NCBI GenBank assembly: GCA_007922195.1
Contig: ML681996.1
Span: 15,191,990-15,255,989, forward strand
Length of the DNA stretch: 64,000 bases
DNA from: Podocnemis expansa
Taxonomy: Eukaryota > Chordata > Testudines > Podocnemididae
Direction: 5' to 3'
Shown: in pieces, positions 34,435-47,340 of the stretch
Layout: every line of letters starts with the position of its first letter
How positions within the stretch are numbered: position 1 is the first letter of the stretch
Translations under genes and position numbers: made by a program
The notes under the pieces: model-generated
Told to the model about the DNA's origin: nothing
Database searches by the model: none
What the model saw: the letters and a program-made list of their open reading frames with translations, nothing else

Positions 34435-36920
34435 TGACAGCATTTGCATTTCTACATGACTGCATTTTAAAGGGCTGGAAAGGGAATGGTCCTCACATCA
34501 TTGTTGAAAACTGATCTGATGGGGGAATGCATACAGAACTTCTTCTGTGGGACAAGGGGACTTCTGTGGGACAAGGGGAAGTTTAGGGTTATATCAGAGA
34601 TAAGTTGCTTCTCTTCCCTTTTGATGTGGGTTGTTATTAATTTAAAATGATTCTTGTCTGTAGTCAGTGACAGGGACTCATTAGCTTATATACTGCACTA
34701 GCCACTCAGTGGTACAGGTGAGGGAGAAAGCAAGCTATGCATAAAACCACAGTATAACTCTGCAGTGGGAAAGTGACTAAGTGGGAGGCTATCCTCAATT
34801 TACGCCAGTCTTGATGTCAGGGGTTGGAGAGAGGAACACTAATGCAGGGTTGGACAAAACCTAGGTGCCAGGTTGCCATGGTGATCAGTGTTTGCAGCCT
34901 GACTCCTACCTCCTATGAAATGCAGTGGAGGAGCACCATCGGTGACCAAAAATAAAACTGCTGGCACCTATCTGGGAGCCAATTTTGTTGAACCTTACAC
35001 TGTGTGGCAGGATCCTTTGCAAAATAGTGACTGATCTCATTTAGTACTCTGCGGTCATGTCAGAAGAGTCCTTTTGGGGGCCTTGACCTAATGGCAGAGC
35101 CCCCTGTGCTGCTATGGCTCAAAGGGTGGCATGTGAGCTGGCAGCAACCATAGAGCAGTTTGCAGGGGAGCATGTCCATGCACCTTGTTGTTCTCCACAG
35201 GGTTGGAATCTCATAGATCCACAACCCTTCGCTCCATTTTCCGACCAATTCCCTGCCAGCACGGTGCCTTGAAAATTCCAGTATGCAGATTCAAGGTCTC
35301 CAGTTTTTCTGTTAATTTGTTGGCCTCCCCATGCTTTCCATGAAATAAAACACAGAGCTCTATTCTTTTCTACAAACTGAGAACGTGCACTTTGAGGCTT
35401 ATCTTGGATTTCGTTATATGCTAAGAGCACCCACTGGACTCAGTGGGAGCTTCGAGTTCACAAGAAATCAAGGGTCAGTCCCTCTCCTCTTGGACCAAAT
35501 AACGTCACTCTTAGAGGTGTAATCCGAGGACAAAGTGCCACACCAAGCAGGAATGGGTTGCAAAGGATATGTTTGTACTATGGTAAAAAGTGTATTTTAA
35601 AATAGGTTAGTTAATGTGTTTGAACTAATGTGTTTTAAAATCCTAGTGTAGATAGTGCAGAGGAGAACATAGCGTCAAATACATGCAAGTAAAGGTCACA
35701 GCAAATTCTCAAGGGTGCAAAATTAGGGGTGCCACAGCTGCTGCTGTCTTCACTTATATTTTTTAAACCCTTTAGGAATTTGGAGGAAGAGGGAGTGTTT
35801 AAATGGAGAACAAAACATAGTGAATGAGGGGGGAAAAAAGTTGGTTGGTAAAGAGCCCGAGTATATAAAATCCTTGAATGTTGCATATGTATACAAGAAA
35901 CTTGGTTTGTGTACATATTCTTTTTTAATTACCTACAGACCCATTAGCTTCTCTGTCTTATTTATGGTATTTTCCAGTATTCATTTACATGCTAAGTTAA
36001 AAAGAAAAAAGCAAGTTTCATGAACCGTCTTATCCAAACTCACTCAAAAACTTCCCTTCAGTGAGGTTTGGATCAGGCTCAAAATGACAAGAGTGAAACC
36101 CCCCCCCCCCAAAACATTGGGTTCATTTCAATGGAATGTCAATTTTTTCAACCAAGTTGGGCTGATTAACTATCAAATGGCTGTGCAAATGAGGCTATTT
36201 AAGTAAGGAGGGGGGAATTCATTGGAAACAGTGCTCAAAAATTATGCAGAACATCCTACTCCTTTTTATAATATTCCTTGTTGAATGGATTAGTTCTTTG
36301 CTACCCCTAACCAGCTGCAGCATGGAAAATATAAACTGAAGAATATTCAAATTTCATATTTACATAATGATAATCTAGTTTCACAATATAAAGACGCATG
36401 CAATTTCCTAGTGCGACTGGTTTAATGTACAAATTTATCTACAAGTGGAATTCAGTAATACAGTAAAAAAATTTACGCAGATTTGAAACGATTTAGTAAG
36501 TTTAAATTTGCCTTACTAAACAGTATCATTTAACATTTCTTAATTTCACACAAATACCTCACTCATACATTGGTTTTCATCCATGCACTTTACAAACTAT
36601 ATACATACAAGAATAAATTGACTTCTCATTGAAATGCAGCTACCGCCAAGCAGGCAGAGAAAAGGCACAATTTTTTTAGACTGTTTTATTTTAAGAACAC
36701 ATGCTTTTTTTATTTCAAAGATACAATGTGCCAACTTTTTCATCTTTAGTAATGTTTAGCTTTCTTGATGTAAATTACAGGGATATAAATTACTATTGAG
36801 AGGAATATCTGTAGTGTTTTGAGAAACAGAAATGTGGGTTCAATCCTGTAGCACTTACTTGGGAAAAATGAAGGATATGTCTACAGTTTGGAGACAAGGC
36901 CGGCACATCAACATTGCTGT
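34435..36920. other. Intergenic; possible small MITE near 35.57-35.66 kb
   Basis: A 'ttgtactatggtaaaaagtg...aatcctagtgtagatagtgc' stretch at about 35570-35660 has weakly inverted ends like a MITE. Nothing else was assigned. Confidence 0.3.
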
Positions 36921-36928
36921 AGCTGTGC

Positions 36929-37427
36929 CAGGTGTTGGCAACTGAAAAGAGCAGAAGAGTCATTTCCCTCCACCTCCCACCACAACCACGAGCCCGAGCC
37001 GGCCCAGCAGCTATGCCGCGACCCCTAGCACTGGCAGAGGTGTGAGTGGGTGGTGCACGCTCCCTCTGTCCCTCCCTCCACTGGCGGGGCAGAGCACTGC
37101 TGCCCCACCTACCCCCAGCCAGCAGTCCCTCCGAAAAGTGGCCAGCGGAGAGCTGCAGCCAGGGGAAGGAGGGACAGGGTGTGCGTGCTGCCTGTACACC
37201 CCCCGTCAGTGCTGGGGGTCACAGTGCGGCTGCTGGGCTGCTTCCAACTTATGCAGTTGTGGTAAGAGGGTGGGGATGAGCCTGGCGGCCCTGATTTGGC
37301 CACCATGCTGGGACCAGCTGGGAGTCCCCAAAACACACCTGGCTCCCTGGAAGATATTGCCAGGGAGCTAGAAAGGGATGCTCAGGGAGCCACAAGTGGT
37401 TCACTGAGCCTGCGTTGCTGGTCCCTG
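36929..37427. mobile_element. 499-bp hAT-like element (same end type as 25.1 kb)
   Basis: It starts CAGGTGTTGGCAACTG and ends GCGTTGCTGGTCCCTG. The subterminal 'gagcagaagag' and 'ggagccacaagtggttc' match the 25114-25914 family. TSD 6/8: AGCTGTGC (36921-36928) and AGCCATGC (37428-37435). The interior is GC-rich; its ORFs are compositional. Confidence 0.5.
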
Positions 37428-37481
37428 AGCCATGCTGTTGTAATGCATAACATCATTGTGTAGATGCCATGTACACGGATG

Positions 37482-37990
37482 CAGGGGTTAAAGTATAATT
37501 TGGTGGGCCCCGGAACCCTCCGGCATGAATGGGCTCCCCTTCCGGTGTGGGTGGGCCCCCATTCCTGTCCCCAGAACACACCCCCTGTCCCCATACAGAG
37601 CCACCCCCAGACAGACAGACGGACAGACACACACCCTGCCCCACACAACCCCCAGCGGTCCCCCTCAAAGCCCTTACCTTGGCTGTTTGCAGGCTGGCTG
37701 ACTGGCTGGAAGCTGCTTCTGGCCACAAGCTGCTCTGCCCTGCAGCGGGGAGAGTCACAAACTCCCAGCCTGCTGCAGCTCTCTGCTGGCTGGGCTTAAG
37801 GAGGAGCAGGGTTTAAGGTGGAGCCACCAGAAAGCTGCGTTCCGGCTGCTTGTGCTATTTTTAGGTGGCCCCCAGAATACAGTGTTCTGGTGCATTCTTC
37901 TATTTTTAGGGGGCCTGGAATGCTGCCAGCCTAAAAACAGGGGGGCCTGGAACTGTGTTCCAATGCGCTCTCCCCTTACTTTAACCCCAG
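37482..37990. mobile_element. 509-bp hAT-like element with perfect TSD
   Basis: The inverted ends CAGGGGTTAAAGTA and TACTTTAACCCCAG (one mismatch) are flanked by the perfect 8-bp TSD CACGGATG (37474-37481 and 37991-37998). The interior is C-rich on the plus strand, with a (GACA)n-like patch at about 37612-37632. Confidence 0.8.
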
Positions 37991-37998
37991 CACGGATG

Positions 37999-39400
37999 GA
38001 AGGGGTTTTGCCACCAAAGTGGAAGTTGTACCTCCATGAATCATGGTAGCTACTGTCAGCATAGCTCTGTCCATACATGGGAGTTAGTTAGGCATAGCTA
38101 AGTTGGTTGGGACACTCCTGATCCAAATAGCTATGATGACCTAACTTTTAAGTATAGTCCAGGTCTAGGTAGAGACTACAGATTAAGTGTTAAGTATGGA
38201 TCAGATACCAGATCTACCTTTAGAATTTTGATCCTTAGACTAAAATTAGCTGAATCATAATGGCACAGTACCATTATCAATTCCTTGAATAGACTATTGG
38301 CAAATACCATATATTGCACAGACAAAGATGACATAGCAATTGGTAATTTTCAGCCATTGTTTCTTTGAATGTTTATATTGTAGCAATTGTTGCATAATTT
38401 AGAACTCTGAAGAAGTATAAACGTTCCTTAACTTTTTTTAAAAATTATTTTATTAACAGTCTATAATAAATTCTGGAGCAATCAATTCTCAGTATAAAAG
38501 TTGGAGCAAATTTTCTATCTCAGCCATTTGGCAGTATCCAGCATTTGGTGACATTAAACATGAAGTATTTATTTTCCATATCTCCTTGGCTTCCAACCAG
38601 AAATCTAACAAGAGGAAGTTTACTGTACTAACCTGAAAATTTAAAAGATATGAAATTATCCAGAACAGATAAACATTTCTGAAAGTATAGATTCAAAGGT
38701 TCTAAAGTATGGTTATTTGATTTGGGGCCGGGCACCTCCTTGCTAGAAGTCTAGGGACTGCAGTGCAGTTACAGCAGGTATGGATTTCCCCTTTCTCCCC
38801 CTTTTCTTTAAACAAATGAGTGGAATTTCATCTGGGAAGTTATAAGGCAACATCCATTTGTAAACAACCTGGTGAGTCAAGAGATTATGACTAAGAAATC
38901 AGCAGAACCTTGAGATGCTGTCACTGTGAAACCCATACCATGTGCAACTTGCCTGGTTTCATGCTCTGCAAGAACCTAGAATCACAGGTCAAATTCGCCA
39001 AAAGGTTTTTGAACCTAGGGTCCGTTTTATATCTCTTATACTGACCTAATGCATCTTTGTGGTTTTCTACAGCTTGCAACTGGACAGGAAACAAGAGAAG
39101 CTCTGGTTTTTTCTAGTTGTGTTTTGAGACTCACTTGAACTAGAAACTTGAGGTGTGGGCAAGCTCTCAAGCTAAACTGAAGAAATCCTTCATATGAACC
39201 CATCAGCTGGAATGACCATATTGTAACATACTGGCTTTGTATTAGTGCTACTACCCCCTTGTGTCTGGCCCACAGGAAAGATGTGGTCCTTAATACCAGC
39301 AATAGCCAAGGGAGTTGTTCTTTAGTTCAGATGGTGAAAGACTTGAGTTTTAGCAGCTAAATGATCAGGATAATAGTTCCAGCTCCTTCTGTTTTTGTGC
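37999..39400. other. Intergenic; 3' flank of the minus-strand gene
   Basis: 38.0-38.17 kb continues a diverged repeat that hosts the two hAT insertions (a 'tagctgtgcc' phrase on the left side, 'gtagctactgtcagcatagctctgtcc' on the right). The rest is AT-rich and unassigned. Confidence 0.35.
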
Positions 39401-39406
39401 TTTATT
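39401..39406 (-). promoter_or_regulatory. Candidate poly(A) signal AATAAA, minus-strand gene
   Basis: TTTATT on the plus strand, i.e. AATAAA on the minus strand, 102 bp after the TAG stop at 39508. A T-rich minus-strand stretch downstream is modest. Confidence 0.4.
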
Positions 39407-39507
39407 TAGCAATTGTCTGTTCTGCACAACATATGCATTTGTTAGTGTTTCACACAGCTCCAGAACTAAGTTTATCATCAATGTGCTAGAAAGAAAGAAA
39501 TCTCTAC

Positions 39508-40510
39508 CTAATATTCATTATCCTCATCATAATCTTCTCCTGCAGTCGCTGCTTCCAGTGCTGCAAGAGCTTCTGCCACGTCAGCATCCTCCTCCTCCTC
39601 CTCCTCTTCCATTTTTCCATTAATTTCTTTATGGGTAATGTGTTTTGACTCTTGTGCCTCTCTTATGAGGTCCTTAGAGGCAATACCATCAGGCATGTCC
39701 TCTTTGACACATACATTAACAAACTCAGTTTTAAGAGCTTTGTCCAATGAATCATAATTTTTCTTCATGTGCAAAGGCAGGCTTAGGCCATGGTCCTTAT
39801 TTATCACTATAGACTCCACATTTTGGTTTGAATGTGTGTGATTGTCCAAAAAACTATCCTTTTCCAAAGGGTTATAGTTTCTGGTTTGGCTACCATTACC
39901 ATGGAGGTAATCCAGGTCTGGTCGTTGTATGATATTATTTTCCGTCTCCAATATTGCGCTTTCAGTGAGAGAGAGGTTTTCTCCTGCAGACCGTGAGTTC
40001 TCATCTAGACAACTTTCTGGCTCTTCAGAGGCTGGCTTCTTGTATTCACCTTCTGGGTCGCTTTCCTGGCCAGGCTCATTAGGTTGAAAGAGTCCATTGG
40101 TGTAGAGGTCTCTTGTATTGTTGGCTAAAGAAGAACTTGCTGACTGGCTGGAATTTCCATGCATGGTGGTTTCTTCGATTGGTTTTGTGCTGGGGTTAAG
40201 AATGGGATGCATACCACTACAGGAATTGACATGATTGTTAGCATCGTCAGACTTTTCAATGCAGTTTCCTAGGCCTTCCTTGTGAAGAGCACTTCCTCTT
40301 CTGTTGTCCCAGAAGGCCTCTTTTGTGCTATTTAATCTGTTTTTATTATCTGTTCTCTTTAGCTCATCGTCTTGCAGATCATTTTTGTGCTCCGTAGTAT
40401 CACTGTTCTGATGGCCTTTAAATTTACCGCTGTGTTGCTTGTCTGGTTTGTAATTGTTTACTTCATTGATGTATCTCGGGGACTGGACTTCTTCTGAGTC
40501 AAAGATATAG
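39508..40510 (-). CDS. Terminal coding exon of an unidentified minus-strand gene
   Basis: On the minus strand an acceptor (CTTTGATCCAG) ends at 40511. The frame is then open for 334 codons to TAG at 39508-39510. The protein is hydrophilic and rich in Asn, Asp, Glu and Lys, with no membrane segment, so it is probably intrinsically disordered. It begins YIFDSEEVQSPRY; a run of about eight Glu is followed by an Ala-rich helix-like segment (DVAEALAALEAA) and the acidic end DYDEDNEY. The exon starts by completing a codon with one base, which matches the two bases left by the 57.3-kb exon. A terminal exon of about 1 kb in one frame is far longer than expected by chance and codon use looks genuine. 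I do not recognise the gene; similar acidic C-termini are common in cytoskeletal or ciliary proteins, but no function is claimed. Confidence 0.85.
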
Positions 40511-40639
40511 CTGGATCAAAGACATAGGGAAAATTTTACCAGTTAGTATTTTCTCTGTGTTCGATTACATCCAACTATGACCTATTGAGAATAAATAATT
40601 AATGCAACTATGCCCTGCCCACAGTACTGTATACTAAAC

Positions 40640-41400
40640 ATGGACTCATAGGCTCTTAAGGTCAGAAAAGACCAGTCAGATCATCTAGTATGACCTCCTG
40701 CATAATGCAGACCACAGAACCTCACTCACCCACTCCTGTAATAAGCCTCTAACCTATGACTGAGTTATTAAAAGTCCTCAGATCATGGTTGAAAGACTTT
40801 AAAATACAGAGGATCCACCAACAAATTAACTGTACCCCAGGCTACAAAGGAAGGAGAAAACTGCCTAGAGCCTTTGCCAATCTGCCCTTATGGAAAATTC
40901 CTTCTCGACACCAGATATGGCAATCAGATAAACCCTGGACATGTGGGTAAGACTCACCAGCCAGGCACCCAAGATAGAATTCTCTGTAATAACTTAGAAC
41001 CCACCCCATCAAGCATCCTACACTAGGCCATTGTCTTATCGCTAGCAGTCAAAGATCAATCACTTGTCTAATTAGGCTGTCCCATCATATCAGCTCTCCA
41101 TAAATTTATCAAGCTCAGTTTTGTAGCCAGCTATGTTTTTTTGCCCCCAGTATTCTCCTTGGAAGACTATTCCAGAACTTCACTTATCTGATGATTACAA
41201 ACCAGTGTCTAATTTCAAGTTGAAACTTCTTGATGGGCACTTTACATCCATTTGTTCTGGTGTCCACATTGGCACTGAACTTAATTCCTCTCTCTCCCTG
41301 GTATTTTATCCCTCAAATGTATTTATAGAGAGCAATCATCTCTCCCCATAACTGTATTTGGGTTGGGCTAAACAAGCCAAGCTTTTGAGTGTTCTCTCAC
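40640..41400 (-). mobile_element. CR1 LINE 3' region, antisense
   Basis: Starts GGACTCATAGGCTCTTAAGGTCAGAAAAGACC, the antisense of a CR1 3' terminus, and continues through 'gatcatctagtatgacctcctgcataatgcagaccacagaacc', 'gcctttgccaatctgccc', 'tggaagactattccagaacttcac' and 'atttatagagagcaatcatctctcccc' in the order known for sauropsid CR1. It lies in the last intron of the minus-strand gene, in the same orientation as the gene. Confidence 0.85.
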
Positions 41401-44400
41401 AAAATGCTCTTGCTTATTTGTGGTCATTTGCTTGAGACTGAATGCTATAGGATAATTAGACTCCAGCTAAGAGGCTTCACAAGGAGATACAGAGACTATG
41501 GAGTGTCTTACTGGGTATGTCTCAGCCACCAGACGAGAAGTGCTTCCACCTTACAACAAGGCAGTTGTTTCTGACCTTTATCCCATGGGGGCTCAGAAAG
41601 CAGGTTAACTCTCTTGTATGTGTTCCCTGTGACCATGTCCTGACACAGCTGCCATCATCTGTTCTTTCTTCTGACCATTTTTTCTCTTGAGTTTTTTCCG
41701 TTTCCTCTTTTTTTCCCCCTGGTATTCTCCAACCCCTTTTTCATTTTTTTAATTGCTCTGACACATGGTTTTCCCCTTTATTTTTCTTCAGACTGCCCTT
41801 CTGTCCTGTCTTTTTCTGGTAGTTTCAATTTCCTTCCCTGTTCCCTCCCTCACCTTGGTGATGGGGATGGTATCCACATAGGGCTGAGGGCACTGGGAAG
41901 CTTCGGCTGGCAGGCTGTCTAAATGTGACATGCTTCCAAAGTCAGTTATAGTGTAGACCCCAGAAGGAGCAGAAAGGGATGGAGGGGGACTTTATGGGGC
42001 TCTCTCCCCACTACCTGCAGATGTGCAACACATTTTCAGTGTTTAGGAGATGGTGGATCCTCCAGCTTTCCCCACTCACTGAACTAATCTGGCTTCTTGC
42101 CACACAGGTGGTAAAAGCTACAGTGAGAATTAGCCTCCACTGCCACACAGATTCTGTATTCTAGCTGCTACAGAGATGAAACTCAACTAAAATCAACCTG
42201 AAGTGCTCAGGAAATCAGCATTTATGGGTTACAAAATGCTTTAATTGAGTCAAACTCTAAATTCCTGGATTATTTGCAACACGGCAAATACCCTTAACCT
42301 AAAGGACCAATGCAGGTGAGAATGAATTTATTTTAAAAAAGCTTTTCTTTTATTCCAGTTCCAAACATCATTTGTTCTGCTGTACCTTTGTATCATTTTA
42401 CAGCACCTGCACCCCATCTGGATTACTCTTTGTTAGCATCTGAAAAGAGAGACAAAATGTAAGGGAAAAGAAAATGAGTGAATTATTTCATGCAAATATT
42501 AAATGAATAAAAGGTGGTTGCATTGAAAATAAGTCTCCTGTTTTGAAAGATTCTGGAGGTTGGAGAGATTCTCTGTGCTTAGCAATGGGGAACATGGCTT
42601 GAATTGGTAACACCTCTTGTAGAGAAGGAACTTATCAGTGTCACCAGTATTTCACCAGAATAAATTTTTCTATTGCATTTTGAATGACAAGCTGTTGTAT
42701 GTAGCTTGCTTTTTGTACATAGCATTTCACCACAACAACAGAGCACAGAGTATCTGCTGTGAGGTTCTTGATACCCCTCCAATTGCACTGACAGCCCAAC
42801 CCGTCATTATGATCAGAATCAGCATGTCAGTTTGTCACACAGGTAATTGTGTGTTCAGAGATGTGCCAGAAGTCAAAACCCAGATCTGAACATTACAAAA
42901 CTTTGGAAAAATTTGATTCTTGGTATTATGGTGCAGGCCCGTGTCTGTTTGGATCAGTGCAGCCATGGGTGGTGTAACCATTCTGCACTAATGGAATTTC
43001 TACCCATCACTAGTCACTGTACACAGTCTCTCTTGGTTTTTGTCTGACAGAACCTGCTACCCCTTTGTCCCACAGTAGCAGATAAATCTCTTATAAGGAC
43101 AGAAATTGGTGACACTGGATCAGGGTATTTTATAGTGCTATTGATTTAATTTACAAAATGTACAAAAATCTTGTTTATATTAGATGGAGATTGAGGTTAG
43201 ACTAGATGCCCCTCTGACCAGAGAGTCTATGAGAAATGCTGCAATTCCACTTGCAGGAATTTCAACTAAAACATCAGCATCAAAAAGCACTCCCTTCTCC
43301 CTTCTGTTTTCCTTGGTGCTGGTGCTGAAAGTGGCACCAAGGACTGAGAAGACAAATGCCTGTCTCCAGTCATGACCCCCAGCAAAGGTTAGAATGGTGC
43401 ACAGGGCTTTCCTGAATTGTGAACGGGTCGTGATGTACCTCTATGATACATTCTAGCAACAGCTGATAGGCAGGGCATAACTGGTCCTGCTCAGCCTGTG
43501 AGACCTGCCTATCAGCATGTCTTCTGCACACAAACTGCAGGAATAGCACAGAACCAGTTACTTTGACTCTGTGGCTGTCAGGAAAGCCCCCTATTCAAGT
43601 ATGGCCTTTCAGCTGCTTTGCTGCTGCTTTCTGCCAGTGGTGAATTCCCATCTTTTTGTTCTTGGTTGCTGTTTCCTGGCTTGCAGCTTTCTCTCTTCCT
43701 TTCCTTGCCTCTCTCTTTCACCAGGGAAGTCTCTTATTTATCCCAAAGTCACTAGCCTTTGGCAGTGTAGAGGCAAGTCTCAGCTCTGACCTGCCTTTGA
43801 AGCAGCTGTTCTGCAATACAAAGGAATTTAGACAAGTTTGACTAGATCCTGTGTCCATTAGAGCTGGTCTCTTTGCTAGTCCACCCACATCTAGACAAAA
43901 TAGTAAAATCAAAACCAGTAAATCCCTGGTTTAATTCAAGGGGATGATGATACACTGATTCAGTTTAGCAAGCTCCTGTGTGGACACACTGATTTCCATT
44001 TCAAAAGTGGCTTGTTTTGCTTTACCTTAAACCCATTCTTAACCAAATTAAGCTAATCCAAATTAAGCCTGGTAAACTGAAACCAGTGTCTGAGTGGCTT
44101 TTGGCATTGGTTAACACATTGGTTTAAAAATCTCCCTGTCAGTTAACCATTTCAACTGAGTGTGTAGACAAATCCTGAGCTCTGTCATGGCAGCTAGACC
44201 AGACCCTCTAGTTTTAACCCTTTTATGTTGTTTTTCATTGGGTGCCGCTATCAGTAATTCATGTTATGTACACTAGTAACATCTTTTTCCATAAAATTAC
44301 CTTGGCAGTGGCTTTAACCATACTTAAGTTTTGATAACTTTATTTGATTTAGTTGTAAAGCAGCCTGAGACATGCTGTAGAGATATAAATGCAATCACTT

Positions 44401-45171
44401 CTGTCATTTCTATAAGAACACTTCCCATGATTTTACACCATAAGAGTACCTGAATTGTCTCTGATTTACTCTTTTCAGGGTGATAGTTACAAACATTTAT
44501 CTTTGTCCTCTTGTATGAATAAATTAATGTTTATGGGAAGTATTTTGTACTGAATTCTTTTGTGAATAATTCTCAGCATTGAAGGAGGAATACAGTATTT
44601 TAAAATGTCACTGTTTCAGGTTTTATTTTGTTCTAGGTTTATAGCAAGTTTCAGAACCAGGATTGCAAGTCTCATACAATGAAAGGTATATCTGGGTCTT
44701 ATCTATATAGAATTAACATCTCACTATGAAAATTTCAGCATCAATCTTACTTAAAAGTGCCACAGATGTCTACAGTGTTTTATAAAACATAGTTTGGATA
44801 GGTCCCCATCCAATGCAAGTTACAAATTTCAGCAAAATACTATTTAGACTGTCAAAAAAAAAATTTGGAGCAGACAGCCATAGTCTATTAGCAATCAGAG
44901 GTTAAATGCACAACTATGTTTTTAGAATAGTTTTCCATATAGAAATAGGAGGGTTGTGACAAATGAAGGAGATGGCTCTTCAAAGCTTAAAGGAAAGCAA
45001 GCAAAGACGAAGCAGAGAAATGAGTCACAGAAAGGGTTGGAAAGCAAATATTGAGTAGACTCTGATCTCTGAGAACAAGTGTAGGAGGAAACCTGTTGTA
45101 TCTATTATATGTTGTTCTCTCTTTAACAAAATGCATTTTAGATTAACTGTTTGTGATGTTTTCTTGCAAAG
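41401..45171. other. Intron, mostly unassigned; possible TIR element at 43.9-44.17 kb
   Basis: 43.92-44.17 kb contains GGTTTAATTCAAGG, GTGTGGACACACTG and GTGTGTAGACAAATCC phrases like those in turtle elements with GTGTGGACA termini. No TSD could be fixed. A 33-nt splice-motif pair at about 42.39-42.43 kb was rejected on phase. Confidence 0.3.
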
Positions 45172-45249
45172 TTCCAGAGGGGTAGCTGTGTCAGTCTATT
45201 TCAGCAAAACAAACAAGGAGTCCTCTGGCACTTTTAAAGACTAACATTT
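45172..45249 (-). mobile_element. PLE tail fragment, long end, 78 bp
   Basis: TTCCAGAGGGGTAGCTGTG...CAAGGAGTCCTCTGGCAC...GACTAACATT, flanked by an 8-bp TSD TTGCAAAG (45164-45171 and 45250-45257). It is truncated before the hammerhead-like core. Confidence 0.85.
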
Positions 45250-45579
45250 TTGCAAAGCGTGACCCTGAAATATTTCAACACTACTCTTATTCTTGCAGTA
45301 GCCCTATAATCCCCCATAATCTATTGTCCTACAAGCTGTCACATACACAACAGGTGTAGCTGATAGATGAAGATACAGGAAAAAGGGCCACAGAGCCAAC
45401 TGTATGGTAACCTAATGAATGCAGCTGGCCTGTACAGTAGGCTGCTTTATTGGCTACATTGACTGGGTGACAGAGAGTCAGAAAACCAGCTGTGAAGGCC
45501 AGTGGCAGCAGGTTGGTAGGTGCTCACAGCATTCATCCACAGCTATGATAGCTCCTGCCTTGTAATATTCTTGGACCCA

Positions 45580-45760
45580 GCCTGGCCTCTGTCTTCCCTC
45601 ACTCCACCTGACCTGGTTCTGATCCTATGCTCTGATTCCTGACTTACGACTTTGGCTCTGACCCTCAGCTCTGGCCTCTGGCCTCTGACTCTGTTTCTGA
45701 CTCTTGGCTCTGCTTCCTGACTTCTGAATCCAGCTCCAACCACTAGGTACAACTGTCCAT
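45580..45760 (+). repeat. CTCTGACTC-type leader repeat of the Gypsy element
   Basis: Short units such as CTCTGAC(C/T)C, GGCTCTG and CTTCCTGACT recur irregularly. Leaders of this texture precede gag in vertebrate Ty3/Gypsy elements of this type. The minus-strand ORFs here are only its reverse. Confidence 0.5.
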
Positions 45761-46323
45761 GACCTGGTCACTGACTGAGAAGCTCTAAACCAAGGGAACT
45801 GGAGGTGATGTGGCGAGCATGGACCTACAAAGGCCAATGTTTCTCTGCCAAAGAGTGGGAGCCCTATGGACCTTATAGGCCCCGGTTGCACCCTGTAAGT
45901 GCAAAGTGCTGTCCTGCCATGCCTTCAGCTCTGTTGAAGCTCCTTCAGCTGAAAAGGCTGATGGTGATCGTAACACATTTTATGAATTCCTAACTCTGTA
46001 TCTACTTCTATTTCTGCTGCGCTGAACCCACTGACCAAGCCTGAATGAGATTGTCAGTCTATCTATGGGGATGTCCCTGGCCTGGGCCTTGCTACTCCTG
46101 GAAGAATCAAACCACTCTGGGATAATTTGAGGACTCTGGTCAACCTATGGTGATGACCTTTGATGAGCCACATCACAAGCATGTGGGTAAAGTCCCACTT
46201 CAGGTGTTGTGGCAGGGATGCCAGCTAGTTGCTAAATATGCAGCAGAGTTCTGATGCTTCGTGGTAGATGCTGAGTGAAGCAGTCTCACCCTCTGTTACC
46301 ATTTCCTTCCAGCTTGGCATAAA

Positions 46324-46508
46324 TGATGACAGTAAAGTCTCTGTCTGACCTGGACGCCTTAGTTGATCTATACATCAAGACTGATGACTGCCTGAATAAA
46401 CCCTCCCAAGAAAAAAACGATCCTCTTGCCAGCTCCATTGTCTCTGGCTCACCCTTTGCACAGCAACCCACAAGAACCCATGTTCACCAGTACCCCGATG
46501 AAAACTAA
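46324..46508 (+). pseudogene. Gag-like fragment of the Gypsy element
   Basis: The frame from 46323 reads LSDLDALVDLYIKTDDCL, matching the end of the capsid region ('L..L..LA..ID..L' spacing) of chromovirus-like vertebrate Gypsy gag. No zinc knuckle follows. This is a remnant, not a gene. Confidence 0.55.
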
Positions 46509-46569
46509 TCCACGTCCAAACTCTGTTCGGCTCTCACTCTGCCATCCTGCAATGCCTGGCACAAACCTA

Positions 46570-46626
46570 GAGGCAATGGTGGACTCAGGTGCCTCAAACA
46601 ATTTCATGGTTATGGAGTTAGTCTGA
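46570..46626 (+). pseudogene. Aspartic protease motif of the Gypsy element
   Basis: The frame holding the protease contains MVDSGASNNFM. DSGA is the catalytic-site signature of retroelement proteases (D[S/T]GA). A stop follows shortly after. Confidence 0.75.
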
Positions 46627-47340
46627 GTAGTTTGCCTAGAGTTTGTGCACTGTAAGGATACCGAGAGTTAGGGTCATTATTTCCTCAGGACCGGTCAACC
46701 ACCAGATGGCTCTCTTAGAGACAACTACACTTTCAGGTTATTGAGAAATCCTTTGGTTTGCACTAATTTGTGTACCACATTCATCAGTTGTCCTTGGCAT
46801 TCATCACCCAAGACCTGTGCATCTACTTGCAATCAACCATGGTATGGTTTGACTCTCTGTTTTTCTGATAATCCTGTTTTCTGAGAGCTGCCCCAGGACC
46901 AAAAGTCCGTTGTGGCTAACATGGTTCTTCCAAGAATTGAGAGAGGCAAAGAGAGGATTCAAAGGAGACTCAAGCACCCTGTTAAATAACAACATTAAGT
47001 CAACATGTCAGGAAAAAAAAAGACAGCTGACTCCCTGACACTCTATTAAAGCCATGACTGCCACATCAGCTTGTAGCTGGGAGCAGAAGTTTCCTTCAGG
47101 TGCATTTACTTCCTCACCAAAACCAAACTACAGGCACTTAATAGCTATCTTGAGGAAAATCTGCCAGGTTTGCCACTCCATGTCCCCAACAGGCAAGCTG
47201 ATTGGTCTTCGTGGTGAAGGAGGACAGCTCTCTCCAGCCTTGTGTGGGAAGCTAAGCTTTGAACAAGATTACTGTCTGAAACTAGTACCCTTTATGGTTT
47301 ATTAATGACCTCTTCAAAAGACTCTGCTCTGTCAAGTTCT

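Noticed and set aside
39508..40510. Assigning a gene name to the acidic C-terminal exon
   Set aside because: Low-complexity acidic and Asn-rich sequence gives no diagnostic motif; any name would be a guess.
42392..42428. 33-nt minus-strand candidate exon (MLTKSNPDGVQ)
   Set aside because: In the phase required by the neighbouring exons it has an in-frame TAA.
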